A stretch of 38,625 bases of DNA from Candidatus Omnitrophota bacterium (lineage in GTDB: Bacteria; Omnitrophota; Gorgyraeia; 2-01-FULL-45-10): contig JAUYOL010000004.1 in the NCBI GenBank assembly GCA_030695905.1, positions 66,874-105,498 of the forward strand. The letters run 5' to 3'. Every line of letters starts with the position of its first letter. The first letter of the stretch is position 1. The translations under genes were made by a program, and so were the position numbers. A model generated the notes under the pieces. It was not told the DNA's origin and did not search any database. It saw nothing but the letters and a program-made list of their open reading frames with translations. Positions 1 to 7,718 of this stretch are shown here, piece after piece.

Positions 1-2
1 GC

Positions 3-92
3 AAGGGAAGCGGGATGCTGTTTAAAAAGGGAAAAATTATAAGAAAGGTTTCTGTAGGGAATGCTATTAAAGAGCTGTTGAAGCTCTTGTAG
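3..92 (+). CDS. ispG: C-terminal end of 4-hydroxy-3-methylbut-2-enyl diphosphate synthase (partial)
   Basis: The third frame is open from the left edge of the window and reads GSGMLFKKGKIIRKV, then NAIKELLKLL before a TAG stop. This looks like the extreme C-terminus of IspG/GcpE, where a conserved 'FKKGKxxRKV' strand is followed by a short helix. IspG makes HMBPP from MEcPP in the non-mevalonate isoprenoid pathway, and ispH of the same pathway is encoded at 13945. Only about 29 residues are visible, so the call rests on the tail motif and on the common ispG-proS adjacency. The C-terminus of another enzyme is possible. Confidence 0.5.
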   Translation, partial: KGSGMLFKKGKIIRKVSVGNAIKELLKLL

Positions 93-115
93 CTTAAAGC
101 CTACGGCTTAAAGCT
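91..115 (+). repeat. Inverted repeat (hairpin) between ispG and proS
   Basis: AGCTTAAAGCC (91-101) and GGCTTAAAGCT (105-115) form an 11-bp stem with one A-A mismatch and a TAC loop. The stem starts inside the preceding TAG stop. It lacks a U-run, so it is not a convincing intrinsic terminator. It may be an RNA-stability or processing hairpin. It also ends only 5 bases before the proS start codon. Confidence 0.5.
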
Positions 116-120
116 GAATT

Positions 121-1833
121 ATGCGTTGGACACAAAGTTTAATACCTACACTTAAAGAAGATCCTCAGGACGCCGAAGTTATAAGTCACAAGCTTATGAT
201 CAGGGCGGGCCTCGTAAGAAAGCTGTTTTCCGGAGCGTATTCATATCTTCCTCTGGGGCTTAAGGTTTTGCAGAAAGTAAGCAATATAATACGCGAAGAG
301 ATGAACTTTAAGGGTTCCCAGGAGGTATTGTTGCCCGCTATGCAGCCGCCGGAACTATGGAAGAAGACCGGCCGTTATGATCTTTTGGGCGAAGTCTTGA
401 TAAAGTTTAGAGATAGGCATAATAAGGAATTAGTGCTCGGGCCTACCCACGAAGAGATAATAACTGATTTAGTCGCCAATAATGTAAAATCCTATAAAGA
501 TCTTCCTTTAATATTATATCAGATACAGACGAAATTCAGAGATGAGCCAAGGCCGCGTTTTGGTGTTATGAGGACATCAGAATTCATAATGAAGGATGCG
601 TACAGTTTTGACCGCGATATAGAAGGCATGGAAGCGAGTTACAGGAAGATGTACGATGCATACTGCAGAATATTCGAAAGGTGCGGCTTGCCTTATATTC
701 CCGTTGAGGCCGATCCGGGTATGATGGGCGGATCTGTGTCGCATGAATTTATGGTGCCGTCAGAAGCCGGTGAAGACAATATAGTCATATGCCAGAAGTG
801 TAAGTACGCCGCCAGCACGCATATCGCCGCTTGTAAAACCACGCCTGAAGGCAAATCCTCGAAATCCGAGAAAAAATTACCGATAGCGGAAGTAGAAACT
901 CCCGGTGTAAGTACCATAGAAAAAGTTTCCGAATTTTTGAAGGTTGATCCGGTGAAGCTGGTTAAGACGCTATTATATAAATCCGACGATAATGTCGTCG
1001 CGCTATTGGTCAGGGGCGACTTTGACGCAAATGAGACAAAGTTAAAAAATTATCTTAAATGCGGCGTACTCGGACTGGTGGATGAAAAAACGATACAGGA
1101 AGTGACTGGCGCTCCGGTAGGCTTTTCAGGCCCGGTAGGATTGAAGAACGTGCGGATAGTCGCGGACAATAGTGTAAAGGATATGGTAAATCTTGTCACC
1201 GGAGCCAATAAAAAAGACGCACATCTTATAAATGTGAACATGGGCAGAGATTTCGAAGTAAAAGAATTTTCCGACCTTAGAACGATAACTAAAGATGATA
1301 AGTGTCCTGTATGCGGCAAGCCTGTAGATGTCAAACGGGCCATAGAAGTAGGACATACTTTTAAGCTTGGGACAAAATACTCCGAAACCCTTAATGCAAA
1401 GATCCTTGATGCCCAAGGGAAGGCAGATACGATAATAATGGGCTGTTACGGAATAGGCGTTACAAGGATAATACCCACACTGATTGAGACCAGTAATGAT
1501 AAAGACGGTATCATATGGCCGCTTTCCATAGCGCCTTATCAGATATTGATAGTCGCGTTAAACATGGCCAGTAAGAAAGTGAAAGAAGTGTCAGATGCTG
1601 CTTATGCAGAGCTTGTTAAATCAGGATATGACGTCCTGTACGATGACCGCGATATTTCAGCCGGGATAAAATTTAAAGACGCGGACCTTGTAGGGATACC
1701 GATACAGATCGTTATAGGCGAAAAGAACGCCAAAAAAGATATCGTTGAAATAAAGATGAGGCGTGACAAGAAAGTAATAGAGGTCAAGTCCGCGGAGTTG
1801 ATAGCAAACCTTAAGAGCCTTATTCCCGCATAA
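121..1833 (+). CDS. proS: Prolyl-tRNA synthetase (bacterial type with editing insertion)
   Basis: Charges tRNA-Pro with proline in the cytoplasm. The 570 residues match the usual length of the bacterial ProRS with an inserted editing domain. Class II motif 2 is clear (FRDEPRPRFGVMRTSEF, about residues 139-155), as is motif 3 (GCYGIGVTRIIPTLIE, near residue 441). The segment between them, about residues 225-395, is the INS/YbaK-like domain that removes mischarged alanine; it contains VKLVKTLLYKSDD and ALLVRGDFDANETKL. The C-terminal 100 residues are the anticodon-binding fold (APYQILIVALNM, YDDRDISAGIKFKDADLVGIP). The start ATG follows a small hairpin with no good ribosome-binding site, and the next in-frame Met would remove conserved N-terminal sequence (MRWTQSLIPTLKE). 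The gene may be co-transcribed with upstream ispG. Confidence 0.96.
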   Translation: MRWTQSLIPTLKEDPQDAEVISHKLMIRAGLVRKLFSGAYSYLPLGLKVLQKVSNIIREEMNFKGSQEVLLPAMQPPELWKKTGRYDLLGEVLIKFRDRHNKELVLGPTHEEIITDLVANNVKSYKDLPLILYQIQTKFRDEPRPRFGVMRTSEFIMKDAYSFDRDIEGMEASYRKMYDAYCRIFERCGLPYIPVEADPGMMGGSVSHEFMVPSEAGEDNIVICQKCKYAASTHIAACKTTPEGKSSKSEKKLPIAEVETPGVSTIEKVSEFLKVDPVKLVKTLLYKSDDNVVALLVRGDFDANETKLKNYLKCGVLGLVDEKTIQEVTGAPVGFSGPVGLKNVRIVADNSVKDMVNLVTGANKKDAHLINVNMGRDFEVKEFSDLRTITKDDKCPVCGKPVDVKRAIEVGHTFKLGTKYSETLNAKILDAQGKADTIIMGCYGIGVTRIIPTLIETSNDKDGIIWPLSIAPYQILIVALNMASKKVKEVSDAAYAELVKSGYDVLYDDRDISAGIKFKDADLVGIPIQIVIGEKNAKKDIVEIKMRRDKKVIEVKSAELIANLKSLIPA

Positions 1834-2147
1834 CTATTTTTGAAAATCAACACCATTTATAAAACAGAATAAAATATCTTCTAACCCGAATGGTTGCCCC
1901 TTATGTTAACTAATAAAAAAGTCAATTATTAGCCATTGTATTGTGTGAAATAGCGGGTAAGCTTATTAATGAGAAGGAAAAACGATTTAGAATCGCCCCC
2001 TACTTATTTACTTAGTAAATAAAGTTTATCTGTTTTAGACGCTAGAGAGTCCGCGAGGGGATGCTTGGCCTTAGGGTGGCGCAACAAATACCACCCTAAA
2101 GTTCCCGCGGGACGCCTTCCTACAGTGTGTAATCTGCAAAAAATCCC
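1834..2147. other. AT-rich intergenic region with hairpins, no gene recognised
   Basis: This is the gap between proS and the efp promoter. I see no plausible coding region; the frame open from 2065 is part of the structured stretch and runs into efp out of frame. The gap contains a perfect 8-bp hairpin (TTATTTAC/GTAAATAA, 2004-2022), a short CGATT/AATCG hairpin at 1983-1995, and a GC-rich nested stem at 2049-2113 that is listed separately. On the minus strand the CGATT hairpin is followed by TTTTT, so a weak minus-strand terminator is possible. No clear promoter precedes it. Confidence 0.5.
2049..2113. other. Nested stem-loop, candidate structured RNA of unknown class
   Basis: GTCCGCG-A-GGGG (2049-2060) can pair with TTCCCGCGGGAC (2102-2113) as about 11 base pairs with two single-base bulges. 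This closes over a perfect 9-bp hairpin, TTAGGGTGG (2071-2079) with CCACCCTAA (2091-2099). The stretch is GC-rich in an AT-rich gap, and long-range plus local pairing of this quality is typical of a structured RNA. It matches no riboswitch or housekeeping RNA that I recognise. It lies upstream of the efp promoter, so it would be in the proS 3' UTR or in a transcript of its own. The strand is unknown. Confidence 0.4.
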
Positions 2148-2175
2148 TTGCTTTTTTAATATGGTGTGGTACAAT
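2148..2175 (+). promoter_or_regulatory. Promoter of efp
   Basis: The -35 is TTGCTT (2148-2153), the spacer is 16 bases and the -10 is TACAAT (2170-2175). The expected transcription start is about 2182-2183, three or four bases before the ATG at 2186, so the mRNA would be leaderless or nearly so. The upstream GTG at 2177 starts within two bases of the -10 and could not be in a message made from this promoter. Confidence 0.7.
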
Positions 2176-2185
2176 TGTGCCCACT

Positions 2186-2740
2186 ATGAAGGCATCAGAA
2201 TTAAAAAAAGGAATGATGATAGAGGAAGACGGGCAGCTCTATGTCGTTACAGACGTAGACCATAAGACGCCCGGTAATTTACGCGCTATCTATCAGTTGA
2301 CGCTCAAGCACCTGCTGGATGGCAGGGTAACAAATAAACGTTTCAATCCAAGCGATAGTGTTACAAAGGTTGACCTTGAGGCGAAGAAGGCCCAATATCT
2401 CTTCCATGACCACGCAGGTTTTCATTTTATGGACATGGAGACGTACGACACGATAGTCCTTGGCGATGATATATTGTCCGATATTAAGGTTTACCTTAAG
2501 GAGAATGCCGAGATAGCCCTGCTTTATCATGACCACAAGCCTGTTACGGCCGATCTTCCGGTAAGCATGGATTTTAAGGTAATCGAGTCCGCTCCCGGGG
2601 CTCGCGGCGATACATCGGGCAAGGTCACAAAACCCGCGAAGATTGAGACGGGCCTGGTGGTGAATGTGCCTCTTTTTATAGAAGAAGGCGAGATAATCAA
2701 GGTAGATACCAGGACTGGCCAATACCTGGGTAGGGCATAA
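2186..2740 (+). CDS. efp: Elongation factor P (atypical loop residue)
   Basis: EF-P binds between the ribosomal P and E sites and speeds peptide-bond formation at stalled polyproline stretches. The 184 residues match the family: N-terminal KOW-like domain I (MKASELKKGMMIEEDGQLY), OB domain II and OB domain III with the signature ESAPGARGDT and KVDTRTGQYLGRA. I start it at ATG 2186 rather than the GTG at 2177 because the -10 box ends at 2175 and EF-P proteins normally begin close to this point. No Shine-Dalgarno is present. The domain I loop reads KTPGNLRAI where the classical protein has KPGKGQAF, so the residue at the E. coli Lys34 position is Asn31. The usual lysine modification could not occur there. 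Some features (the YLGRA end) recall EF-P-like paralogues such as YeiP, but the loop length is that of EF-P. Confidence 0.93.
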   Translation: MKASELKKGMMIEEDGQLYVVTDVDHKTPGNLRAIYQLTLKHLLDGRVTNKRFNPSDSVTKVDLEAKKAQYLFHDHAGFHFMDMETYDTIVLGDDILSDIKVYLKENAEIALLYHDHKPVTADLPVSMDFKVIESAPGARGDTSGKVTKPAKIETGLVVNVPLFIEEGEIIKVDTRTGQYLGRA

Positions 2741-2746
2741 AAGCGC

Positions 2747-2775
2747 TTGACACCAAAGGAGTTATATAGTATACT
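2747..2775 (+). promoter_or_regulatory. Promoter of the rimP-nusA-infB operon
   Basis: A consensus -35 TTGACA (2747-2752), a 17-base spacer and -10 TATACT (2770-2775) start just after the efp stop codon. The expected start is about 2782, giving a leader of roughly 74 bases that contains an intrinsic terminator and a six-codon open frame. Confidence 0.88.
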
Positions 2776-2814
2776 GATATCCGAATAAATTTATCCTTAA
2801 AAGGAGGAAAGTAG

Positions 2815-2835
2815 GTGGGTTTAAGCTGTACGTAA
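2815..2835 (+). CDS. Possible six-codon leader peptide before rimP
   Basis: A very strong Shine-Dalgarno, AAGGAGG (2801-2807), sits 7 bases before GTG GGT TTA AGC TGT ACG TAA (MGLSCT). The frame overlaps the 5' arm and loop of the terminator hairpin and its stop codon begins the 3' arm. A ribosome on this frame would therefore melt the terminator. This ribosome-binding site serves no other start, while rimP itself has none. It is an inference from arrangement only; the peptide is too short to identify by composition. Confidence 0.4.
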   Translation: MGLSCT

Positions 2836-2849
2836 ACCCATTTTTTTTT
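2816..2849 (+). terminator. Intrinsic terminator/attenuator in the rimP operon leader
   Basis: TGGGTTTA (2816-2823) pairs perfectly with TAAACCCA (2833-2840) across a 9-base loop, followed at once by nine T residues (2841-2849). The rimP start codon is 7 bases further on. Because the promoter at 2747 lies upstream, the element can stop transcripts of the whole operon as well as read-through from efp. This is the layout of an attenuator. Confidence 0.75.
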
Positions 2850-2855
2850 GCTAAA

Positions 2856-3308
2856 ATGGAAATAACGGATAGAGTAAGACAAGTAGCCGAGCATCATCTG
2901 GACGGACGCGACATAGAGGTGGTAGATGTCATATATAGACGCGAACAGCCCGGTATGGTATTAAGGATACTTATAGATAAGCCGGAAGGCGTGACGATAG
3001 CCGAGTGTGAGGAGTTGAACAATTTTCTGAGCATAGAACTGGATAATCAAGACGTGATACAGGAGCGGTATGTATTAGAAATCTCCTCTCCGGGACTCGA
3101 CAGGCCCATAAAAACCGACAGGGACTTCGAACGTTCTATGGGCAAGCTTTTGGAGATAACGACCTACGAGAGGATAGACGACAAAAAGGCCCATGAAGGC
3201 ACATTAATGGGTATGGATAAAGAAAATATTGTGGTAGAATCCGATGGGATTAGCACAGTAATACCGAGAAATAAAATTGCTTTGGCCAGGCTAAAGATAG
3301 AGATTTAG
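2856..3308 (+). CDS. rimP: Ribosome maturation factor RimP
   Basis: RimP helps 30S subunit assembly. The 150 residues match the family. The N-terminal alpha/beta domain carries VEVVDVIYRREQPGMVLRI-like sequence and the conserved RILIDKPEGVTIAECEELN segment (about residues 38-56). The linker has YVLEISSPGLDRPI (about 72-85), a RimP hallmark, and the C-terminal SH3-like barrel follows (LEITTYERIDDKKAHEGTL onward). The ATG lies 7 bases after the T-run of the leader terminator and has no Shine-Dalgarno. It is the first gene of a classical rimP-nusA-infB operon, with nusA 16 bases downstream. Confidence 0.92.
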   Translation: MEITDRVRQVAEHHLDGRDIEVVDVIYRREQPGMVLRILIDKPEGVTIAECEELNNFLSIELDNQDVIQERYVLEISSPGLDRPIKTDRDFERSMGKLLEITTYERIDDKKAHEGTLMGMDKENIVVESDGISTVIPRNKIALARLKIEI

Positions 3309-3324
3309 ATAGGAAGGTGTAATC

Positions 3325-4533
3325 ATGAACGAAGAGTTGCTGACAATTTTGGATCATATGGAGCGCGAAAAGGGCATAGACAAAGAATTGCTATTCAAGG
3401 CGATAGAGTCTGCTCTTGCAAGCGCTGCCAAGAAGATCATTGGCAATAAAGAGGCCGCTGTCGAAGCTGTTATAGACCGCACAACAGGCGAGATAAATAT
3501 AATGAGCGAGGGCAAAGTAATTAAAAGCGCTGAATTTGGCAGAATAGCCGCCCAGACGGCAAAGCAGGTCATAATACAGAAGATACGCGAGGCGGAGCGC
3601 GACATAGTATTGGAGGATTACACAAAACGCATCGGTACCATAGTAAACGGCTCTGTGCATAGATTCGAAAAGGGCGATATAATAATTGACCTTGGTAAGA
3701 CTGAAGCTGTGCTTCCAAGATCCCAGCAGTCACAAGGCGAACGATATAAACAGGGCGACAGGGTGCGCGCTTATATTCTGGAGGTCAACAAAACGGCTCA
3801 CGGGCCTCAGGTAATATTAACCCGCTCCGATGTCGCATTCGTAAAGAAATTATTCGAAATCGAAGTGCCGGAGATAATGGATGGGATAGTAGAGATAAGG
3901 TCCATGGCAAGAGAGCCGGGTGAGAGGACCAAAATAGCGGTATGGTCGAAGGACGAGAAGGTGGACGCTGTTGGGGCGTGTGTCGGCATGAGAGGTTCGC
4001 GCGTAAAAGATATAGTGAATGAATTAAGAGGCGAACGCGTCGATATAGTAAGATGGAGTGACGATATAAAAGAGTATGTCAAGGCAAGTTTAAATCCCGC
4101 TGAACCGCTTGAGATAACTGTCGATAAGGCCAATAAGAGAATAGGCGTTGTAGTAGCCGACGATCAGCTTTCTATAGGCATCGGAAAGCACGGCCAGAAT
4201 GTCAGGCTTGCGTCAAGGCTTATAGGATGGGAGATAGATATAAGGGGTAAAGAAGAGAAAGCTAAGAAGGCGGCAGAGGCTGTGATGGGCCCGGCAAAGG
4301 CCCAGGAAGAGCCTGTGGCCCCCACAGAGCCGGCACCGGCGGTTGAAACTACCACGGAGTTTAATATTACCAGTATTGAAGGAGTCGGGCCTAAGATAGC
4401 CAAAATATTAAAAGATGCGGGATTTGATACGCTGGAAAAGATAAAGAACCTTACAGTAGAAGACCTGACAAAGTTACAAGGTATAGGTGAAAAGACTGCC
4501 CAGAAGATAGTCAAGTCTGCGAAGGGAATATGA
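3325..4533 (+). CDS. nusA: Transcription termination/antitermination factor NusA
   Basis: NusA binds RNA polymerase and nascent RNA, and affects pausing, termination and rRNA antitermination. The 402 residues contain the N-terminal polymerase-binding domain (about 1-98), an S1 domain (about 100-170; VHRFEKGDIIIDLGKTEAVLP), and two KH domains with GACVGMRGSRVKDI (about residue 218) and LSIGIGKHGQNVRLASRL (about 283). An Ala/Pro/Glu linker (about 316-345) leads to a C-terminal helix-hairpin-helix region (TSIEGVGPKIAKIL and LQGIGEKTAQKIV) in place of the acidic repeats of E. coli. The start has a GGAAGGTG ribosome-binding site. The TGA stop overlaps the infB ATG (ATGA), so the two are translationally coupled. 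NusA may act on the boxA sites in the rRNA operon of this window. Confidence 0.95.
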   Translation: MNEELLTILDHMEREKGIDKELLFKAIESALASAAKKIIGNKEAAVEAVIDRTTGEINIMSEGKVIKSAEFGRIAAQTAKQVIIQKIREAERDIVLEDYTKRIGTIVNGSVHRFEKGDIIIDLGKTEAVLPRSQQSQGERYKQGDRVRAYILEVNKTAHGPQVILTRSDVAFVKKLFEIEVPEIMDGIVEIRSMAREPGERTKIAVWSKDEKVDAVGACVGMRGSRVKDIVNELRGERVDIVRWSDDIKEYVKASLNPAEPLEITVDKANKRIGVVVADDQLSIGIGKHGQNVRLASRLIGWEIDIRGKEEKAKKAAEAVMGPAKAQEEPVAPTEPAPAVETTTEFNITSIEGVGPKIAKILKDAGFDTLEKIKNLTVEDLTKLQGIGEKTAQKIVKSAKGI

Positions 4534-6725
4534 TAAAAAAATCTAAAGACAAAGAGAAGCCTGTCGTAAAACCTGCCCGCCGTAGCCCTGGCGAAGGCGG
4601 GAAAATTGCCACAAAGGTTGCGGCAGTAAAGCCTAAGACGGCCAAGAAGCCCGCGGCTGTAAAACCCAAGGCTGTAAAAAAAGAGATAAAGCCTGTAAAG
4701 GTGGCAGTGAAGAAGGAAAAAGAAGTTAAGGTTGAGGCGCCAAAGAAAGTAGAGCCCGTTGTAAAGAAAGAAGCCGCAGTAAAGGTTGTAATACCCAAGG
4801 CTCCGGAAATCCCCAAAAAGATAGAGGCCCCAGTGAAGGCCGATGCTGCCCCAAAGGTAGAAGTTCCTAAAAAAGCGGATCTCGCTAAAAAGATAGAAGA
4901 GCTAAAAAAAGTCGAAGAGATAAAAGTCGTTGTCGAGGAGCCTAAGGTTAGAATACTTGAGTTGGAGCTTCCTATAGCGCTGAAGGATCTTGCCTCGCAG
5001 ATCGGAGTTAAATCAAACGAACTTATAATGAAATTAATGGCAAAAAACGTGTTTGCCACTATAAATCAGAATCTTGGCGAAGATATGGTTATAGATTTAT
5101 TGAAAGATTATGGCATCGAATTCAGAAAACCGGCCCGGCTTGAAGGGGAGATGGTAAAAGAACACAGGGAGATGGAAGAGAAGCAGGACATGAAGAATGT
5201 TGTAACGCGTCCTCCTGTAGTAACATTTATGGGCCACGTCGATCATGGCAAGACGAGCCTTCTCGATTTTATACGTAAAACCCGCGTCGCTGACAAAGAA
5301 AAAGGCGGTATAACGCAGCATATAGGCGCATATGAGATAAAATTGCCGAATGGCTCAGTGACTTTCCTTGATACGCCGGGTCATGAAGCATTTACCGCTA
5401 TGAGGGCACGCGGCGCCAGCGCAACAGATGTTGTAGTATTGGTGGTAGCGGCGGATGACGGCGTAATGCCGCAGACAAAGGAAGCTATAGATCATGCCAG
5501 GGTGGCCGGAGTGCCTATAGTCGTCGCGATGAATAAATGCGACCTGCCGACAGCAAATATCGAAAAAGTCAAAGGCCAATTGTCACAGATAGGACTGGCA
5601 CCGGAAGATTGGGGCGGTAAGACTATTACGATGCCTGTATCAGCAAAAACAGGCGAAGGCGTTGATAAATTATTGGAACTATTATTGCTTGAGGCGGAGT
5701 TGCTCGAATTAAAGGCCAATCCCAGTCTCAAGGCAAGAGGTGTTGTAATAGAAGGCAAGCTCTCCAGCGGCCAGGGCCCGGTCGCGACTATACTCGTGAA
5801 GAACGGGACGCTGCATCTCGGAGATATGGTATTAAGCGGCAGCCATTATGGCCGCGTGAAGGCTATGTTAAATCATAAAGGCGAGAGGATAGAATCCGCG
5901 CCCCCTTCGAAGCCCGTAAGCATATTGGGCCTGTCGGGCGTTCCTATGGCAGGCGAGGAGTTCTTTGTAGTAAAAGACGAAAAGAAGGCCAGGACGCTGT
6001 CGCTATTAAAGCAGGACGAGGTTCGCGCGCACAAGCTGAGATCTTCCAAGCGTGTGACGCTGGAAGATTTCTACAAGAAGATGAAAGAAGGCGTTACTAA
6101 AGAGCTCGCGATACTTTTAAAAGGCGACGTCCAGGGTTCTATAGAAGCGATACAAAAATCGCTATTAGAACTTAATACCAAGGATGTGAAGATAACAATA
6201 GTGCACTCCGATGTCGGTAATATAAATGAGTCTGACGTAATGCTTGCGGTCGTATCTAACGCGGTCGTCATGGGATTCAATGTCAAGGTGGACGAGCGTG
6301 CCGTAGAACTTGCCGCTAAAGAAGAGATAGAGATAAAGATATACGGGATAATATACGAAGCTATACAGGATGTAATTGCCGCCATGGAGGGTTTATTAGA
6401 GCCTATCTCTAAAGAGATACTTGTTGGCAGGGCTTTGGTAAAGCAGGTATTCAGGGTTTCTAAAGCTGGCACCATCGCGGGTTGTCAAGTTATGCGCGGT
6501 AAGATGGCGAGACATGGCCTGGCGAAGCTGATAAGAGCCAAACAGGTCGTTTATGAGGGCAAGATAGGCGGATTGAAGCGCTTCAAAGACGACGTTAAAG
6601 AGGTTAACGAAGGTGTAGAGTGCGGAATAGGATTAGACAGGCACGACGATATAAGAGAGGGCGACCTGATAGAGTTGTATTCAATAGAAAAAGTCGCTCG
6701 CAGACTTGATTCAAGAAAGCCATAA
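4530..6725 (+). CDS. infB: Translation initiation factor IF-2
   Basis: A GTPase that brings initiator tRNA to the 30S subunit and promotes subunit joining. The 731 residues begin with a low-complexity Lys/Ala/Val/Pro region (about 1-145), then an IF2-N domain ([20 protein letters not shown], from about 150). The G domain is complete: G1 GHVDHGKT (about residue 235), [12 protein letters not shown] and SAKTGEG. Domains II-IV follow ([36 protein letters not shown]; the C-terminal [11 protein letters not shown] fold). The start overlaps the nusA stop by 4 bases. The N-terminal region carries an in-frame 26-bp palindromic repeat (4576-4601). rbfA and truB, which often follow infB, are absent here; trpS starts 4 bases after the stop. 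Confidence 0.97.
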   Translation: MIKKSKDKEKPVVKPARRSPGEGGKIATKVAAVKPKTAKKPAAVKPKAVKKEIKPVKVAVKKEKEVKVEAPKKVEPVVKKEAAVKVVIPKAPEIPKKIEAPVKADAAPKVEVPKKADLAKKIEELKKVEEIKVVVEEPKVRILELELPIALKDLASQIGVKSNELIMKLMAKNVFATINQNLGEDMVIDLLKDYGIEFRKPARLEGEMVKEHREMEEKQDMKNVVTRPPVVTFMGHVDHGKTSLLDFIRKTRVADKEKGGITQHIGAYEIKLPNGSVTFLDTPGHEAFTAMRARGASATDVVVLVVAADDGVMPQTKEAIDHARVAGVPIVVAMNKCDLPTANIEKVKGQLSQIGLAPEDWGGKTITMPVSAKTGEGVDKLLELLLLEAELLELKANPSLKARGVVIEGKLSSGQGPVATILVKNGTLHLGDMVLSGSHYGRVKAMLNHKGERIESAPPSKPVSILGLSGVPMAGEEFFVVKDEKKARTLSLLKQDEVRAHKLRSSKRVTLEDFYKKMKEGVTKELAILLKGDVQGSIEAIQKSLLELNTKDVKITIVHSDVGNINESDVMLAVVSNAVVMGFNVKVDERAVELAAKEEIEIKIYGIIYEAIQDVIAAMEGLLEPISKEILVGRALVKQVFRVSKAGTIAGCQVMRGKMARHGLAKLIRAKQVVYEGKIGGLKRFKDDVKEVNEGVECGIGLDRHDDIREGDLIELYSIEKVARRLDSRKP
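4576..4601. repeat. 26-bp imperfect palindrome inserted in infB
   Basis: CCCGCCGTAGCC at one end and GGCGAAGGCGGG at the other form an imperfect palindrome (20 of 26 positions self-complementary; arms CCCGCC/GGCGGG and GCC/GGC). It encodes Arg/Ser/Pro/Gly/Glu residues in a tract otherwise made of Lys/Ala/Val/Pro, so the composition breaks sharply. GC-rich palindromes of this style occur as interspersed repeats in many bacterial genomes. I see no second copy in this window, so its status as a family member is inference. Confidence 0.5.
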
Positions 6726-6728
6726 ACT

Positions 6729-7718
6729 GTGACTAACAGAAAACGCATTTTAAGCGGTATGAGGCCAACAGGCAGGCTCCACCTGGGCCATCTCGTCGGG
6801 GCTTTAAGCAATTGGGTTGAGCTTCAGAGTTTATATCAGTGTTTTTATATGATCGCTGATTGGCACGCGCTGATGAGCGAGTACGAAAACCCGAAAGAGA
6901 TGGAGAAGGATTCCTATGAAATCGCCAAAGATTTTATAGCCGCGGGACTTGATCCTAACAGGTGTACGATATTTATACAGTCCCAGGTTCCTCAACATCT
7001 GGAGCTTGCGGCGATATTTTCCAATATTACGCCTTTGGCATGGCTGGAGAGGTGTCCGACATATAAAGAGCAGCTGCGTGAATTGAGGGGAAGAGAGCTT
7101 ACCACATACGGCTTCCTGGGTTATCCGGTTTTGCAGGCCGCGGATATAGCTCTTTATAAAGCCAACGCTGTTCCCGTCGGGGTAGATCAATTGCCTCACC
7201 TTGAATTGACGCGCGAGATAGTGCGCCGATTCAACGCTCTTTATAAAAAGAATGTATTCCCGGAACCAGAGCCGATATTAACGAAGGCGTCGAAGTTGTT
7301 GGGCCTGGATAACAGGAAGATGTCCAAAAGTTATGGAAATTTTATAGCACTTTCGGATACGCCCGAGGTTATAGAGAAGAAGGTTTCCCAGATGATTACG
7401 GACCCGTCGCGTATTCATGTCAAAGATAAAGGGCATCCGGATGTCTGCACGGTGTTCAGCTATTTTACCAACTTTGGCGAAGATTCTATACGTGAAGAGA
7501 CGAAGCTTTTGTGTGAATCTGCCGGCATTGGATGTATAGCGTGCAAGAAAAATCTGTCCAAGATACTGATAAATTATCTTGCGCCGATAAGAGAGAAGAG
7601 GGAAAGCCTGTCGGACTCGAAGATAAAAGAGATCTTAAAAGAAGGCGCAAAGGAAGCCATGGATTTTGCGGCGCAGACTATGGACGAAGTCAAAAGTATT
7701 TTAAGCTTGGCCCGATAA
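6729..7718 (+). CDS. trpS: Tryptophanyl-tRNA synthetase
   Basis: Charges tRNA-Trp. The 329 residues fit bacterial class I TrpRS. The HIGH-type motif is HLGH within MRPTGRLHLGHLVGAL (residues 11-26), the ATP/Trp site includes DWHALMSEYENP, and KMSKSYGN (near residue 199) is the class I signature loop. GVDQLPHLELTREIVRRFN is the conserved helix of the tryptophan pocket. The GTG at 6729 is chosen because TRNRKRILSGM-like sequence before the RPTG motif is normal for the family. A Met exists 10 residues on but would cut the first strand. It follows infB by 3 bases and its TAA immediately precedes the scpA ATG. Confidence 0.95.
   Translation: MTNRKRILSGMRPTGRLHLGHLVGALSNWVELQSLYQCFYMIADWHALMSEYENPKEMEKDSYEIAKDFIAAGLDPNRCTIFIQSQVPQHLELAAIFSNITPLAWLERCPTYKEQLRELRGRELTTYGFLGYPVLQAADIALYKANAVPVGVDQLPHLELTREIVRRFNALYKKNVFPEPEPILTKASKLLGLDNRKMSKSYGNFIALSDTPEVIEKKVSQMITDPSRIHVKDKGHPDVCTVFSYFTNFGEDSIREETKLLCESAGIGCIACKKNLSKILINYLAPIREKRESLSDSKIKEILKEGAKEAMDFAAQTMDEVKSILSLAR

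Noticed and set aside
1926-2000. A tRNA or tmRNA in the proS-efp gap
   Set aside because: No acceptor stem with CCA, T-loop or tmRNA tag frame could be assembled from this sequence.
2065-2265. A 66-codon frame overlapping the start of efp
   Set aside because: It covers the structured stretch and the efp promoter, and continues in efp in another frame; it lacks a start signal and a domain.
4511-5059. A 182-codon minus-strand Phe/Ser/Thr-rich open frame
   Set aside because: A by-product of the Lys/Ala/Val-rich N-terminus of infB read on the other strand.
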